From Enterococcus sp. 9E7_DIV0242 (GTDB lineage: Bacteria; Bacillota; Bacilli; Lactobacillales; Enterococcaceae): DNA of 64,000 nucleotides. Positions 45,439 to 53,476 of the stretch are shown here, piece by piece (the first letter of the stretch is position 1; each line of letters opens with the position of its first letter). Below the pieces are notes generated by a model that saw only the letters and a program-made list of their open reading frames with translations, ran no database searches and was not told the DNA's origin. The stretch lies in NCBI RefSeq assembly GCF_002140975.2, contig NZ_CP147247.1, forward strand, positions 620,001-684,000, given 5' to 3'. Position numbers and translations under genes: made by a program.

Positions 45439-46242
45439 TTATCGTTGTTCTTCAACTTCCATACCGAATATTTCTAGCTGTGTCAGTGCCGGAAACGGTG
45501 ACTCATCCTGATGCTTGATTAAGTTTTTTAAAATGACCCGTGTTGTTTCTATTTTTGAGAAAGAGAAATATTGACGATCTACCTTATTTGTCAGTTTTAA
45601 CTGCTGCTGTTTTTCTCCATCAAATACCAGTGTTGCTTCTGTCCAGTAGCTGTCATGGGGATAATCCGCACGTAAAATCAGTGCCACTTTATCAAGCCGT
45701 ACCTTACGTCCAAAATCAATCGTAAGCTGTGCATCTGCTTGTTGGTTGATACCCCAAGATTGATAAGGAAACGAGCCATGACTCTCGTTTGCAATCAGCC
45801 CATCAATCGCATTTCGAGCAAAAAAAGTCGAATCATTTCGTGTTTCCACATTCGCGAAAGCATGAGGATAGGCCTGTGATTGTTGCTTTTGGTCATGAGC
45901 ATTGAAGGCTAAGTTACGATAGCCATTGACCTCATCCTCTCGAGGAAGCCACGCTCTAATATAATGACGGGTGCCGCTAAATACTTTCGGTGAGTATGCT
46001 CTACGCAGCTCCTCGGATAAGACCACTGGAAATTCCCAACGCTTCTCTTTCAGATAAAGCAAGCTTGGTGCGAGTGCTTCATCTACCTGAACCCAAACAA
46101 AGCAATCGACTTTCGACGTTTCCAAAATGATTGTGTCTCCGGGCTCATAAACTCTATTTTTGAAAGCCAAATAGGCTTCTTGCTCATGCGCTCGTTCACT
46201 GACACTTTCCCCGTCCTTGTTCAATAATTTCAGTGTCAACAT
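45439..46242 (-). CDS. Discoidin (F5/8 type C)-like carbohydrate-binding protein
   Basis: This 267-residue protein ends in a galactose-binding-like beta-sandwich (about 120-265). WGINQQADAQLTIDFGRKVR and DKVALILRADYPHDSYW resemble F5/8 type C domains. The first 115 residues form a separate beta-rich domain I do not recognise. There is no catalytic signature and no signal peptide, so a free-standing intracellular binding protein would be odd; it may also be an enzyme of unknown type. ATG 46242 follows AAGGAG and overlaps the alpha-galactosidase stop by seven bases. Confidence 0.65.
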   Translation of the reverse strand: MLTLKLLNKDGESVSERAHEQEAYLAFKNRVYEPGDTIILETSKVDCFVWVQVDEALAPSLLYLKEKRWEFPVVLSEELRRAYSPKVFSGTRHYIRAWLPREDEVNGYRNLAFNAHDQKQQSQAYPHAFANVETRNDSTFFARNAIDGLIANESHGSFPYQSWGINQQADAQLTIDFGRKVRLDKVALILRADYPHDSYWTEATLVFDGEKQQQLKLTNKVDRQYFSFSKIETTRVILKNLIKHQDESPFPALTQLEIFGMEVEEQR

Positions 46243-48419
46243 AACGGTTGCTCCTTTTTTATTTTCTCTAATCGCCACTGCGTAGCAAAAAAATCCTCTG
46301 AGGGTCTTGGCACCGCTAACCCAATCGACATCAGTTCTGCACCTGTCCTTACGACCCGATCGATCTGATAATGAGCATGAGGCTCTAAACCAAGCAGCTT
46401 CAACCTTTTGGGTATAGTATTAGGCTTAGATAAGCAGTTGATGTGGGTGACAATACTAGCGCCAGTTTGATCATTGATTTTTTGCCAAGCAACCTCATTC
46501 TTCGGATCATAAACAGCTAATCGTATCTGTCGGCCAAACTGCAATGTCTGTCGATCCTTCTTATATTGTGCGATAATTGCTGATAATTTCTGCTTTTCCG
46601 TAGCTGTCAGCTTCATCAAATCTAGCTCCAATCCGAAATTCCCTTGTTGAGCTACAGCAGCTCGACTAGCAAGTGGTGTATAGCGTCCTACCTGATGGTT
46701 CGGACTTGCTGAGATATGCCCGCCCATTGTCACCGGAGGATAAATCAATGACGTTCCCTGTTGGATACTCAAGCGAGCAATGGGGTCCGTATCATCACTG
46801 GTCCATATTTGCGGCGTATAATAGAGCATTCCTAAATCAAAACGCCCACCACCTCCTGCGCAGCTTTCAAAGAGCACTTTTGGATGACGCTTGGTTATCT
46901 CCTCTAAAACATGATAAAGCCCCAAAATATAGCGATGAGAAAATTCCGGTTGTCGTTCCGGTGATAATGTTGAGGAATAGTTATCCGTAATATTGCGATT
47001 CATATCCCATTTGATATAGTCAATGGGATGATTTACCAACAGCTCATCTATTGTTTGAATCAAATAATTTTGAACATCGTTTTTGGTCAAATCCAACACA
47101 TATTGATGACGAACGGACTGCGGTTTGCGATTTGGCACCTGGATTGCCCAATCTGGATGCTGTCGATACAGCTGGCTATTTTCAGAAATCATTTCCGGTT
47201 CAAGCCACAGCCCGAATTTTAACCCCAATTGATGAATATCAGAAATCAGTGCAAGCAGATCACCACCCAATTTTTCCTCATTCGGGTACCAATCCCCTAA
47301 TGAGCTAGTTTCATCCTCTCTGTTACCAAACCAGCCATCATCTAACACAAACAGCTCCGCCCCAACCTCGGCAGCTTCTCCAGCTAATGAAAGAAGCTTC
47401 TCTCGGTCATAATCAAAATATGTAGCCTCCCAATTATTGATTATTATTGGTCGCTCTTGTTGCTTCAGAGGACTTTGAATTACACAGTCTTGAACAAACC
47501 GATGGAAAAGCTGACTTAGTTGGTTCAACCCTTGATCCGTGTAGAGAAAAACAGCCTCTGGGGATTGAAAGCTTTTTCCTGGAAGCAGCTCCCAAGAGAA
47601 TTCAAACGGATGGATTCCCAATTGTAACCGTGTATTTTGGTGCATATCGACTTCTGCAGTCGCTTTAAAGTTGCCACTGTAAATCAAGGCAGTGCCAATG
47701 ACCTCCCCAACCTGTTCAGTTGCTTGTGGAGAAGCCAATGCGACAAATGGATTTTGCCCATGACCACTAGCCCCTCTTCTGCTTTCTGTTCCTTGAAAGC
47801 CCTGAGTCAACGGTCGTCGATTGAGTTGGTTTTCTCTACCCCAAGCACCATTCAGTGTAATCAAGTTCCATTGATCTGTTAAAAGACTCAAATGTAACGA
47901 AGATAACTCTTGAAGAACGACTGGCTGGCCGGATAAATTATGATACTCTACTGATTGAGAAAATACATCTTGCTCAATAAAGGCGGTGAATTTCAAATAT
48001 AACTGATTTTTTGTTAGCGTGTCTTCTAAAACAACGACCAAGTAACGAACATTCGAGGAACAAGAAAAGGGGAGACCCTTAATTTCTTCTTTTTCTGATT
48101 CATAACGATGAGAAAGATAACGAAAATCAGAAATTCGACTCCCATCGCCATAAACCTCCTGATGGGCAGGTAGTCCTAGGTCTGGATTACCGAATCCCGG
48201 ATAGATCAAGGGCATTTGTTCCAGCTTATAATCTTTGATACGATCAGCATCCGCTAAATAACTAGCCCGTGGAATTTCTGAAATCAAATAGCTCAAGTCA
48301 GTAGTCGGAATTTTTTTTCCTAGATAAGCTAGTACTACATGTCCAGTTTCTAAAACAACGAGACTAAGCTGCGTATTTTCGGTCTTTAAATGTAACGTTT
48401 CTAAGCCTTTGACATTCAT
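46236..48419 (-). CDS. GH36 alpha-galactosidase
   Basis: This 727-residue alpha-galactosidase has the GH36 layout: an N-terminal beta-supersandwich, a TIM barrel (about 330-620) and a C-terminal beta domain. The nucleophile aspartate is in IDYIKWDMNR and the acid/base in WTSDDTDP. VLDDGWFG and ESCAGGGGRFD are further marks. It releases alpha-galactose from oligosaccharides. It is cytosolic, without a signal peptide. It lies 37 bases after the GH88 gene and overlaps the next gene. Confidence 0.92.
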   Translation of the reverse strand: MNVKGLETLHLKTENTQLSLVVLETGHVVLAYLGKKIPTTDLSYLISEIPRASYLADADRIKDYKLEQMPLIYPGFGNPDLGLPAHQEVYGDGSRISDFRYLSHRYESEKEEIKGLPFSCSSNVRYLVVVLEDTLTKNQLYLKFTAFIEQDVFSQSVEYHNLSGQPVVLQELSSLHLSLLTDQWNLITLNGAWGRENQLNRRPLTQGFQGTESRRGASGHGQNPFVALASPQATEQVGEVIGTALIYSGNFKATAEVDMHQNTRLQLGIHPFEFSWELLPGKSFQSPEAVFLYTDQGLNQLSQLFHRFVQDCVIQSPLKQQERPIIINNWEATYFDYDREKLLSLAGEAAEVGAELFVLDDGWFGNREDETSSLGDWYPNEEKLGGDLLALISDIHQLGLKFGLWLEPEMISENSQLYRQHPDWAIQVPNRKPQSVRHQYVLDLTKNDVQNYLIQTIDELLVNHPIDYIKWDMNRNITDNYSSTLSPERQPEFSHRYILGLYHVLEEITKRHPKVLFESCAGGGGRFDLGMLYYTPQIWTSDDTDPIARLSIQQGTSLIYPPVTMGGHISASPNHQVGRYTPLASRAAVAQQGNFGLELDLMKLTATEKQKLSAIIAQYKKDRQTLQFGRQIRLAVYDPKNEVAWQKINDQTGASIVTHINCLSKPNTIPKRLKLLGLEPHAHYQIDRVVRTGAELMSIGLAVPRPSEDFFATQWRLEKIKKEQPLC

Positions 48420-48456
48420 CTCATGACACCCTTTCCTCTTCCAAGTTATTCTCCTA

Positions 48457-49587
48457 CTACCAAATCAAGAAATCCTTATCTAGCAAACGTAAAACAGCTT
48501 CAACAAAATAGTAATCCGAATAAATGATCGGCACCTCTGTCCAATTTTCAGAATGATAGTCTCCCGTAGCTCCATCAATCAAGCCATCTTTTGCTTTATC
48601 CCAAATCGCATAGCTACCTTCCGTCGCTTTCAGAATGTTCAGTGCTGCTTCGCTATATAAATCTTTTTCATACTCGCCAACATGCTTGGCAATTTCTAAC
48701 AAACCACAGGCAGCACATAAGCCAGCAGAGGTATCAATCATGACAGGTTCTTTTGGTGCGCGAAAATCAACAACAGGTATCCAGCCCGTCTTAGATACTT
48801 CTGAGATAAAGTAATGAGCCACTTTTTTTGCCGTATCTAAGTAGTCCATTTTCCCCGTATGCAGATAGCTTAATGCAAAACCATAGATCGCCCATGACTG
48901 TCCCCTAGACCAAGAAGAGCCTGACGCGTACCCTTGTCCACCAGGGGTTTCCAATAATTCTCCAGTCATCGGATCGAACACACCTATATGATTCACTGAG
49001 CCATCTGGTCGGACAATCGCTGACATGACCTTATCCGCATGATCTTCTGCGATAAAACCAAAGCGAGGATCACCAAGCGTTTCCTTTGCCCAGTACAAAA
49101 GTGGAATATTCAACATGGAATCAACAATGACCCAACCGGAACGATCACGATTCCACGAACGAATAAACTTTCCTTTGGGGTTATAACGACCTGCCAAAAG
49201 ATGAGCGGCATGAAGCCCCCTAGCTTTTGATCGTTCATTTTCAGTCAGCCGAAAATTTGCTACTGCTGTGTGTAGCCACATAAAGCCGACATCATGGTGG
49301 AGCCCTGTATAAATATCAAAAGCTTGATCCAATCGTTCTTCATTTGCTTGTGCTGTTTGCTTATAAATTTCTTTTCCTGTTGCATGATACATCTGCCACA
49401 TCATGCCAGACCAAAAACCGTTGGTCCACCAAACCGGATCAGATTCCCCCATATCTTCCTCATACTTACCGGAAATCCCATCAGGTATGTAAGGAATTCG
49501 ATCGCCTAAACGCTCTGCTTCCAGGGTCAGCTTGTGATCGATTTTCTCAAAAATTGCTTTTGCCCATTGCTGTTCCTTATTGATCAA
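48457..49587 (-). CDS. GH88 unsaturated glucuronyl hydrolase
   Basis: This 376-residue (alpha/alpha)6 enzyme hydrolyses delta-4,5-unsaturated glucuronyl ends left by polysaccharide lyases. The catalytic aspartates lie in LHHDVGFMWL and in WVIVDSMLNIPLLYW; GYASGSSWSRGQSWAIYGF and SAGLCAACGLLEIA are family blocks. I favour the TTG start at 49587, eight bases after AAGGAG. A GTG at 49647 would overlap the EIIA gene by 14 bases and has no ribosome-binding site. Together with a mannose-family PTS it resembles the streptococcal loci for imported unsaturated glycosaminoglycan disaccharides. Confidence 0.88.
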   Translation of the reverse strand: MINKEQQWAKAIFEKIDHKLTLEAERLGDRIPYIPDGISGKYEEDMGESDPVWWTNGFWSGMMWQMYHATGKEIYKQTAQANEERLDQAFDIYTGLHHDVGFMWLHTAVANFRLTENERSKARGLHAAHLLAGRYNPKGKFIRSWNRDRSGWVIVDSMLNIPLLYWAKETLGDPRFGFIAEDHADKVMSAIVRPDGSVNHIGVFDPMTGELLETPGGQGYASGSSWSRGQSWAIYGFALSYLHTGKMDYLDTAKKVAHYFISEVSKTGWIPVVDFRAPKEPVMIDTSAGLCAACGLLEIAKHVGEYEKDLYSEAALNILKATEGSYAIWDKAKDGLIDGATGDYHSENWTEVPIIYSDYYFVEAVLRLLDKDFLIW

Positions 49588-49633
49588 TGTACTCTCTCCT
49601 TCTATTTGATAATTTCTGTCATTTACTTCTAGC

Positions 49634-50044
49634 TTAAAAGAAATCACTATCGGTTTCTTTTTGGATCGGTGAGACTGTCACAATTTTCATGCTTTGTCGT
49701 GTTCTCTCAACCAAGGAATCAATTGCTTGTTCTTCCGTTACTTGAGAAATAATGATTTCCATCGCAAGAGGGAGATTGACCCCTGTTATAAGAACCACAT
49801 TTTTCATGGTCGTTAGTCGCATTGCTGAATTACAGACACTACCTCCGGCAATGTCCCCTAAAATCACAGCCTCAGTTTCATCGCTAAGCTGTGATTCGAT
49901 TTCAGCAATAATATCGTCCGGATGTTCACCTGGCATGAGTCCGTAAGCCCATAAATTATCTTGTTTTCCAACAATCATTTCCAACGCTTTTTTCAAACCA
50001 AAAGCAAATTCATTATGAGATATCAAAAAGTATTTTTTATTCAT
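49634..50044 (-). CDS. PTS mannose-family EIIA component
   Basis: This 136-residue phosphocarrier has the EIIA-Man fold; the phosphorylated histidine is His10 in KYFLISHNEFAFGL, and VILGDIAGGSVCNSAM is the family core. It heads the glycosidase operon and is separated from EIIB/C/D by a terminator and its own sigma-54 promoter. The start is ATG 50044 with AGGG upstream. Confidence 0.87.
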   Translation of the reverse strand: MNKKYFLISHNEFAFGLKKALEMIVGKQDNLWAYGLMPGEHPDDIIAEIESQLSDETEAVILGDIAGGSVCNSAMRLTTMKNVVLITGVNLPLAMEIIISQVTEEQAIDSLVERTRQSMKIVTVSPIQKETDSDFF

Positions 50045-50080
50045 TCGTCGCCCTCATTTCCTTAATATCATTTGTCTATA

Positions 50081-50096
50081 AGCAAAAAGCGTGCCA
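50081..50096 (-). promoter_or_regulatory. Sigma-54 promoter of the EIIA-glycosidase operon
   Basis: On the minus strand TGGCACGCTTTTTGCT matches the -24/-12 consensus TGGCAC-N5-TTGCW exactly. It lies about 37 bases upstream of the EIIA start. TTCGACA stands five bases further upstream. Confidence 0.85.
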
Positions 50097-50162
50097 TTTT
50101 CTGTCGAACAAGTTATCTGTCTGATTTCCTTATTATTCCATTCGTTTTCCGTAGAACTTTAA

Positions 50163-50219
50163 GAAAAAAGAAAAGAGTCAGCCAGATCGACTTATCTGTC
50201 GAACCGACTCAACTCTTTC
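50163..50219 (-). terminator. Terminator between EIID and EIIA genes
   Basis: AAAGAGT (50172-50178) and ACTCTTT (50212-50218) close an imperfect hairpin with inner GTCG/CGAC pairing. T-rich sequence follows on the minus strand. It separates the EIIB-C-D unit from the EIIA-glycosidase unit. Confidence 0.68.
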
Positions 50220-50223
50220 ATTT

Positions 50224-51066
50224 TTAACCAGCAATTCCTAAAACAGTCATCAAAATCGCCAGAACAAACATTGCAACTAGTGCACGAACCGGACGATTGT
50301 ACTTTCTAAGGTATGCAAAACAAATCATCGTGATTCCTAATGGCAACAAGCCGGGCATAATTGAATCAAAGACATTTTGCAGATTAAATGTCGTTCCTGA
50401 CAATTCAGCCGTAAATGTTGTTTTGAAGGTGACAAATTGTGCAGTCATTGCCCCAGTCATAATCAACCCAAGAACTGCTGCACCTTTCGTGATTGCTGCA
50501 AAGGTACCAGATCGCATTGCCTCAGAGATAAATTGTCCACCTGCTTTATACCCAATGACCGTTGTGTACCACCGAATCAACATATTCGGAACATTCACGA
50601 TCAATAGAAACAGAATCGGGCCCAAAATATTCCCCTGCTCGCTTAAGCCAAGCGCCACACCTGTTGCAATGACCCGCAAGACCGATAAATAAATGGCGTC
50701 GCCGATACCAGCCAAAGGGCCCATCAATGACGTTTTCAATGCCGAAATTGCTGTCGTATCAAAGCTTTTCCCTTCATCAAGTAATTGTTTATTCTCTTCT
50801 TCCATTGATAAATTCAAGGCTGAAATGAATCCGTTCATTGCCGGAGCTGTATTGAAAAAATCTAACTGTCGTCCCATCGCTTCATAAAATTCTGGTGTAT
50901 CCTTCCCGTAAACCTTCTGTAAAAACGGGGCCATCAGCCAACCGTATGTGATCCCTTGTTGCTTCGTATAGCTTGTACAAAACATCAGATACTGATTACG
51001 CCAAAACATTTTTGATACCGTTTTTCGCTCATCTTTTGTCAGCTTAAACATTTCATTTTTAGTCAT
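50224..51066 (-). CDS. PTS mannose-family EIID component
   Basis: This 280-residue membrane subunit has the ManZ/AgaD marks RNQYLMFCTSYTKQQGITYG, LKTSLMGPLAGIGDAIYLS and several C-terminal hydrophobic segments. With EIIC it forms the sugar channel. I start it at ATG 51066, preceded by GAGGAGG and overlapping the EIIC stop by eight bases. The terminator at 50163-50219 follows. Confidence 0.87.
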   Translation of the reverse strand: MTKNEMFKLTKDERKTVSKMFWRNQYLMFCTSYTKQQGITYGWLMAPFLQKVYGKDTPEFYEAMGRQLDFFNTAPAMNGFISALNLSMEEENKQLLDEGKSFDTTAISALKTSLMGPLAGIGDAIYLSVLRVIATGVALGLSEQGNILGPILFLLIVNVPNMLIRWYTTVIGYKAGGQFISEAMRSGTFAAITKGAAVLGLIMTGAMTAQFVTFKTTFTAELSGTTFNLQNVFDSIMPGLLPLGITMICFAYLRKYNRPVRALVAMFVLAILMTVLGIAG

Positions 51067-51916
51067 TGAAGAAATCCTCCTCATCGTTCCCCGTCTCACT
51101 CATGTTATTCATCGCTGTATTCGTTGCCTGTTTGTTGCTTTTAAGCTCTGACATAACAACTAGTGCTGCGACAATAAATCCTACAAATGCGATTTGCACC
51201 AAGCTCAAGATACTTGAAGATTGTGTTGTGATCACACCGTCTTTCACCTCTGTGACTTTTTGGTAAAAGAAGAATGCACCTAACGCAAAGCCTAAGAAAT
51301 AATAAGGCGCAAGTGATTTCTGCCATAACATTTTCAATAGTAGGGCAAGGCCAATTGCAGGAAGCATCGTAGAAGCGACCGTCATCGAGCTTTGTACCCA
51401 TTCAGGCAGCCAATCCACAAAGGCTTTGACCGCATCTGAGCCTACCAGAATAACAATGAAACCTAGTAAAAAGTAAACCAATTCAAAGCCCCAAAACTGC
51501 AAGTTCCACAATCGATTAAAGCCTTTATAATTCTTATCTTGAATGTACTTTTCAAAACGCGGAACCAACGAAGTAATGACCATTTTCATAACAGAATATA
51601 ATAATGTTCCTAGCATAGAAATAGGTACAGCAAGGGCAATCGCTACGTTCAAATCAGAGCCAACGATCATCGCAAAAGCCGCACCAAAGATTGAGCCTAG
51701 TGTGATATCAGAAGGCATTACTCCACCTAAGCTGACATTTCCAAGGAAAATCAACTCCAACTGAGCACCCATAACGATCCCTTCTGTCGGATGACCCAAT
51801 AAAAATCCTAAAAGTGCCACAATAAAAATGGGGCGAGCAAGCTGCGTAGAACCCCACCAATCGACAAATTTGGCAAAAGCAACAACAAATCCTACAATTA
51901 ATGCATTCACTAACAT
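51059..51916 (-). CDS. PTS mannose-family EIIC component
   Basis: This 285-residue membrane subunit has about eight hydrophobic segments and the family motif GVMPSDITLGSIFGAAFAM (about 68-86). It begins at ATG 51916, three bases after the EIIB stop, with GGGGG upstream. The acidic, hydrophilic tail (NDEEDFFND) is longer than usual. Substrate is probably an unsaturated or galactose-containing disaccharide, given the neighbouring GH88 and GH36 genes. Confidence 0.87.
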   Translation of the reverse strand: MLVNALIVGFVVAFAKFVDWWGSTQLARPIFIVALLGFLLGHPTEGIVMGAQLELIFLGNVSLGGVMPSDITLGSIFGAAFAMIVGSDLNVAIALAVPISMLGTLLYSVMKMVITSLVPRFEKYIQDKNYKGFNRLWNLQFWGFELVYFLLGFIVILVGSDAVKAFVDWLPEWVQSSMTVASTMLPAIGLALLLKMLWQKSLAPYYFLGFALGAFFFYQKVTEVKDGVITTQSSSILSLVQIAFVGFIVAALVVMSELKSNKQATNTAMNNMSETGNDEEDFFND

Positions 51917-51919
51917 TTT

Positions 51920-52411
51920 TTATCCCCCGATCAATTGTTTTAGCGATTGTGGTGCATCATCCGGTAATGGTTGATAATTAAAATCATGTCCTCCTGAGAA
52001 AACAGTTCTCAGTACTTCTTTATCCGCTTCTGACAAATAAACAGTTTCAGTAATTTTTTCTTTATCTGATAATGTTCCACCAATCCGTCCATAATTTGCC
52101 ATATTTAAGGTTGGCGTTTTTTCTTCCAAATGGGGCAACAAACCTGCAACATACACTGGATCATTCGTCACCACTAAAATTTTTAAGCTTTTCGAACGTG
52201 GATCATTTAAAATACTGATTGCTTTCTCAAGTGATAATACAGCAACTTTAACCCCTGATGGCGCAGCCATTTTTAATGCACTTACCTGAATTTCATTTTG
52301 AGCAATTGAATCACTCACCACGATGATACGACTAATTCCCAATTGCTTTGACCACTTCACCGCTACTTGTCCGTGGACTAGACGATCATCAATACGAATC
52401 ATTGAAATCAT
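51920..52411 (-). CDS. PTS mannose-family EIIB component
   Basis: This 163-residue phosphocarrier has the EIIB-Man/sorbose fold; the phosphorylated histidine is His13 in IRIDDRLVHGQVAVKW. I chose ATG 52411, which follows AGGAGGAG. It is the first gene of the EIIB-C-D unit and is preceded by a sigma-54 promoter. Confidence 0.9.
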   Translation of the reverse strand: MISMIRIDDRLVHGQVAVKWSKQLGISRIIVVSDSIAQNEIQVSALKMAAPSGVKVAVLSLEKAISILNDPRSKSLKILVVTNDPVYVAGLLPHLEEKTPTLNMANYGRIGGTLSDKEKITETVYLSEADKEVLRTVFSGGHDFNYQPLPDDAPQSLKQLIGG

Positions 52412-52448
52412 TTGTTCCTCTCCTCCTTTGTTCTTCCCTTTACTTATA

Positions 52449-52464
52449 AGCAAGTATCATGCCA
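52449..52464 (-). promoter_or_regulatory. Sigma-54 promoter of the EIIB-C-D unit
   Basis: On the minus strand TGGCATGATACTTGCT fits the -24/-12 consensus TGGCAY-N5-TTGCW exactly. TTCGACA (52477-52471) stands six bases upstream. The EIIB start lies about 40 bases downstream. Confidence 0.85.
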
Positions 52465-52478
52465 ATATTCTGTCGAAA

Positions 52479-53315
52479 CTACGGTGTTTCTGAAAAATCA
52501 GTAGATATCTGCAAGTTTCTTAGTATTTCTGCTACACCATTCTGGTCATTTGTCAAAGTGACGTGATTCGCTACATCTTTCACATGAGGTGCTGCATTGC
52601 CCATTGCAATTCCTAAACCGCTTTTTAGCAGCATTTCGATATCATTTTCCTGATCTCCGATAGCAATCGTTTCCTGTAATGAGATCCCCAGATGATTAGC
52701 AAGATATTCGAGCGCCCACCCTTTGTTGATTCCGTCCGACATATATTCTATATAATAAGTATCGGAAAAAATTGTGTCGATCCCAATCTCTGCCAAAGCT
52801 TTTTTAAGCTCATGTAGCTTCTCTCTATTACGATTTGTAAAAGCTGCTTTTAAATAAGTTGTGGATGTATCCATTAGCTTTTCTGTCATATCCTGTATCG
52901 ACAGTCTTTGTAAATCTGGTCTTTCGATGAAAAATTCTTGTACCAGCTCAGTCCCATCATCCACAACGACTCGATCACTTTGGTGTTCATTACTGGCAAT
53001 AAAGGTTACTCCCAGCTTTTGAGTAACCTGAAAAGCGCGTGCAAGCTTTTCTTTATCAAGTATGCTTCGTCTCAACTCTTTCTGCTCACCATACCTATCT
53101 ACTTCAATAATATAAGTGCCATTCAATGCCAATATATATGCTGAGATACCAAGCTGAGACACGATTTCTTTTGCTGAAACAACTGAACGCCCCGTTGCAA
53201 TCACTATCTTTGCTCCTGCTTTTTCTGTGGCACGAACCGCTTTTACATTCTCTTTTGAAAGCTTATGTTGACTGTTTAGCAGCGTGCCATCTAGATCGAT
53301 TGCGACTAATTTCAT
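52479..53315 (-). CDS. Cof/YidA-type HAD sugar phosphatase
   Basis: This 278-residue HAD hydrolase has motif I in VAIDLDGTLLNS, motif II in VIATGRS, the cap domain, and motif IV in AIGDQENDIEML. Family members dephosphorylate sugar phosphates and related compounds. I start it at ATG 53315, preceded by GCAGGAGGTG. The frame to 53480 would include the sigma-54 promoter. It is the last gene before the activator and belongs to the same regulon, so it may dephosphorylate an intermediate made by the PTS. Confidence 0.86.
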   Translation of the reverse strand: MKLVAIDLDGTLLNSQHKLSKENVKAVRATEKAGAKIVIATGRSVVSAKEIVSQLGISAYILALNGTYIIEVDRYGEQKELRRSILDKEKLARAFQVTQKLGVTFIASNEHQSDRVVVDDGTELVQEFFIERPDLQRLSIQDMTEKLMDTSTTYLKAAFTNRNREKLHELKKALAEIGIDTIFSDTYYIEYMSDGINKGWALEYLANHLGISLQETIAIGDQENDIEMLLKSGLGIAMGNAAPHVKDVANHVTLTNDQNGVAEILRNLQISTDFSETP

Positions 53316-53339
53316 TTTTTCACCTCCTGCTTTATATAA

Positions 53340-53355
53340 AGCAAGAACTGTGCCA
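53340..53355 (-). promoter_or_regulatory. Sigma-54 promoter of the HAD phosphatase gene
   Basis: On the minus strand TGGCACAGTTCTTGCT is an exact match to TGGCAC-N5-TTGCW. The start codon is about 25 bases downstream of the -12 element, so the leader is very short and consists mainly of the ribosome-binding site. Confidence 0.85.
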
Positions 53356-53476
53356 ACTTGTGTCTGTATAAGCAAACTTAAGAGTGAAAAAGAAGTAGTA
53401 TACCTCAAGCAAAAGGAAGTCTGAATCGTTGTCCAGACTTCCTTCATAAATTCCCAAGAGTTCATCCACTCCATTA

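Noticed and set aside
49588..49647. GTG start of GH88 overlapping the EIIA gene
   Set aside because: No ribosome-binding site there; TTG 49587 is preceded by AAGGAG and matches the expected start of the domain. Some doubt remains.
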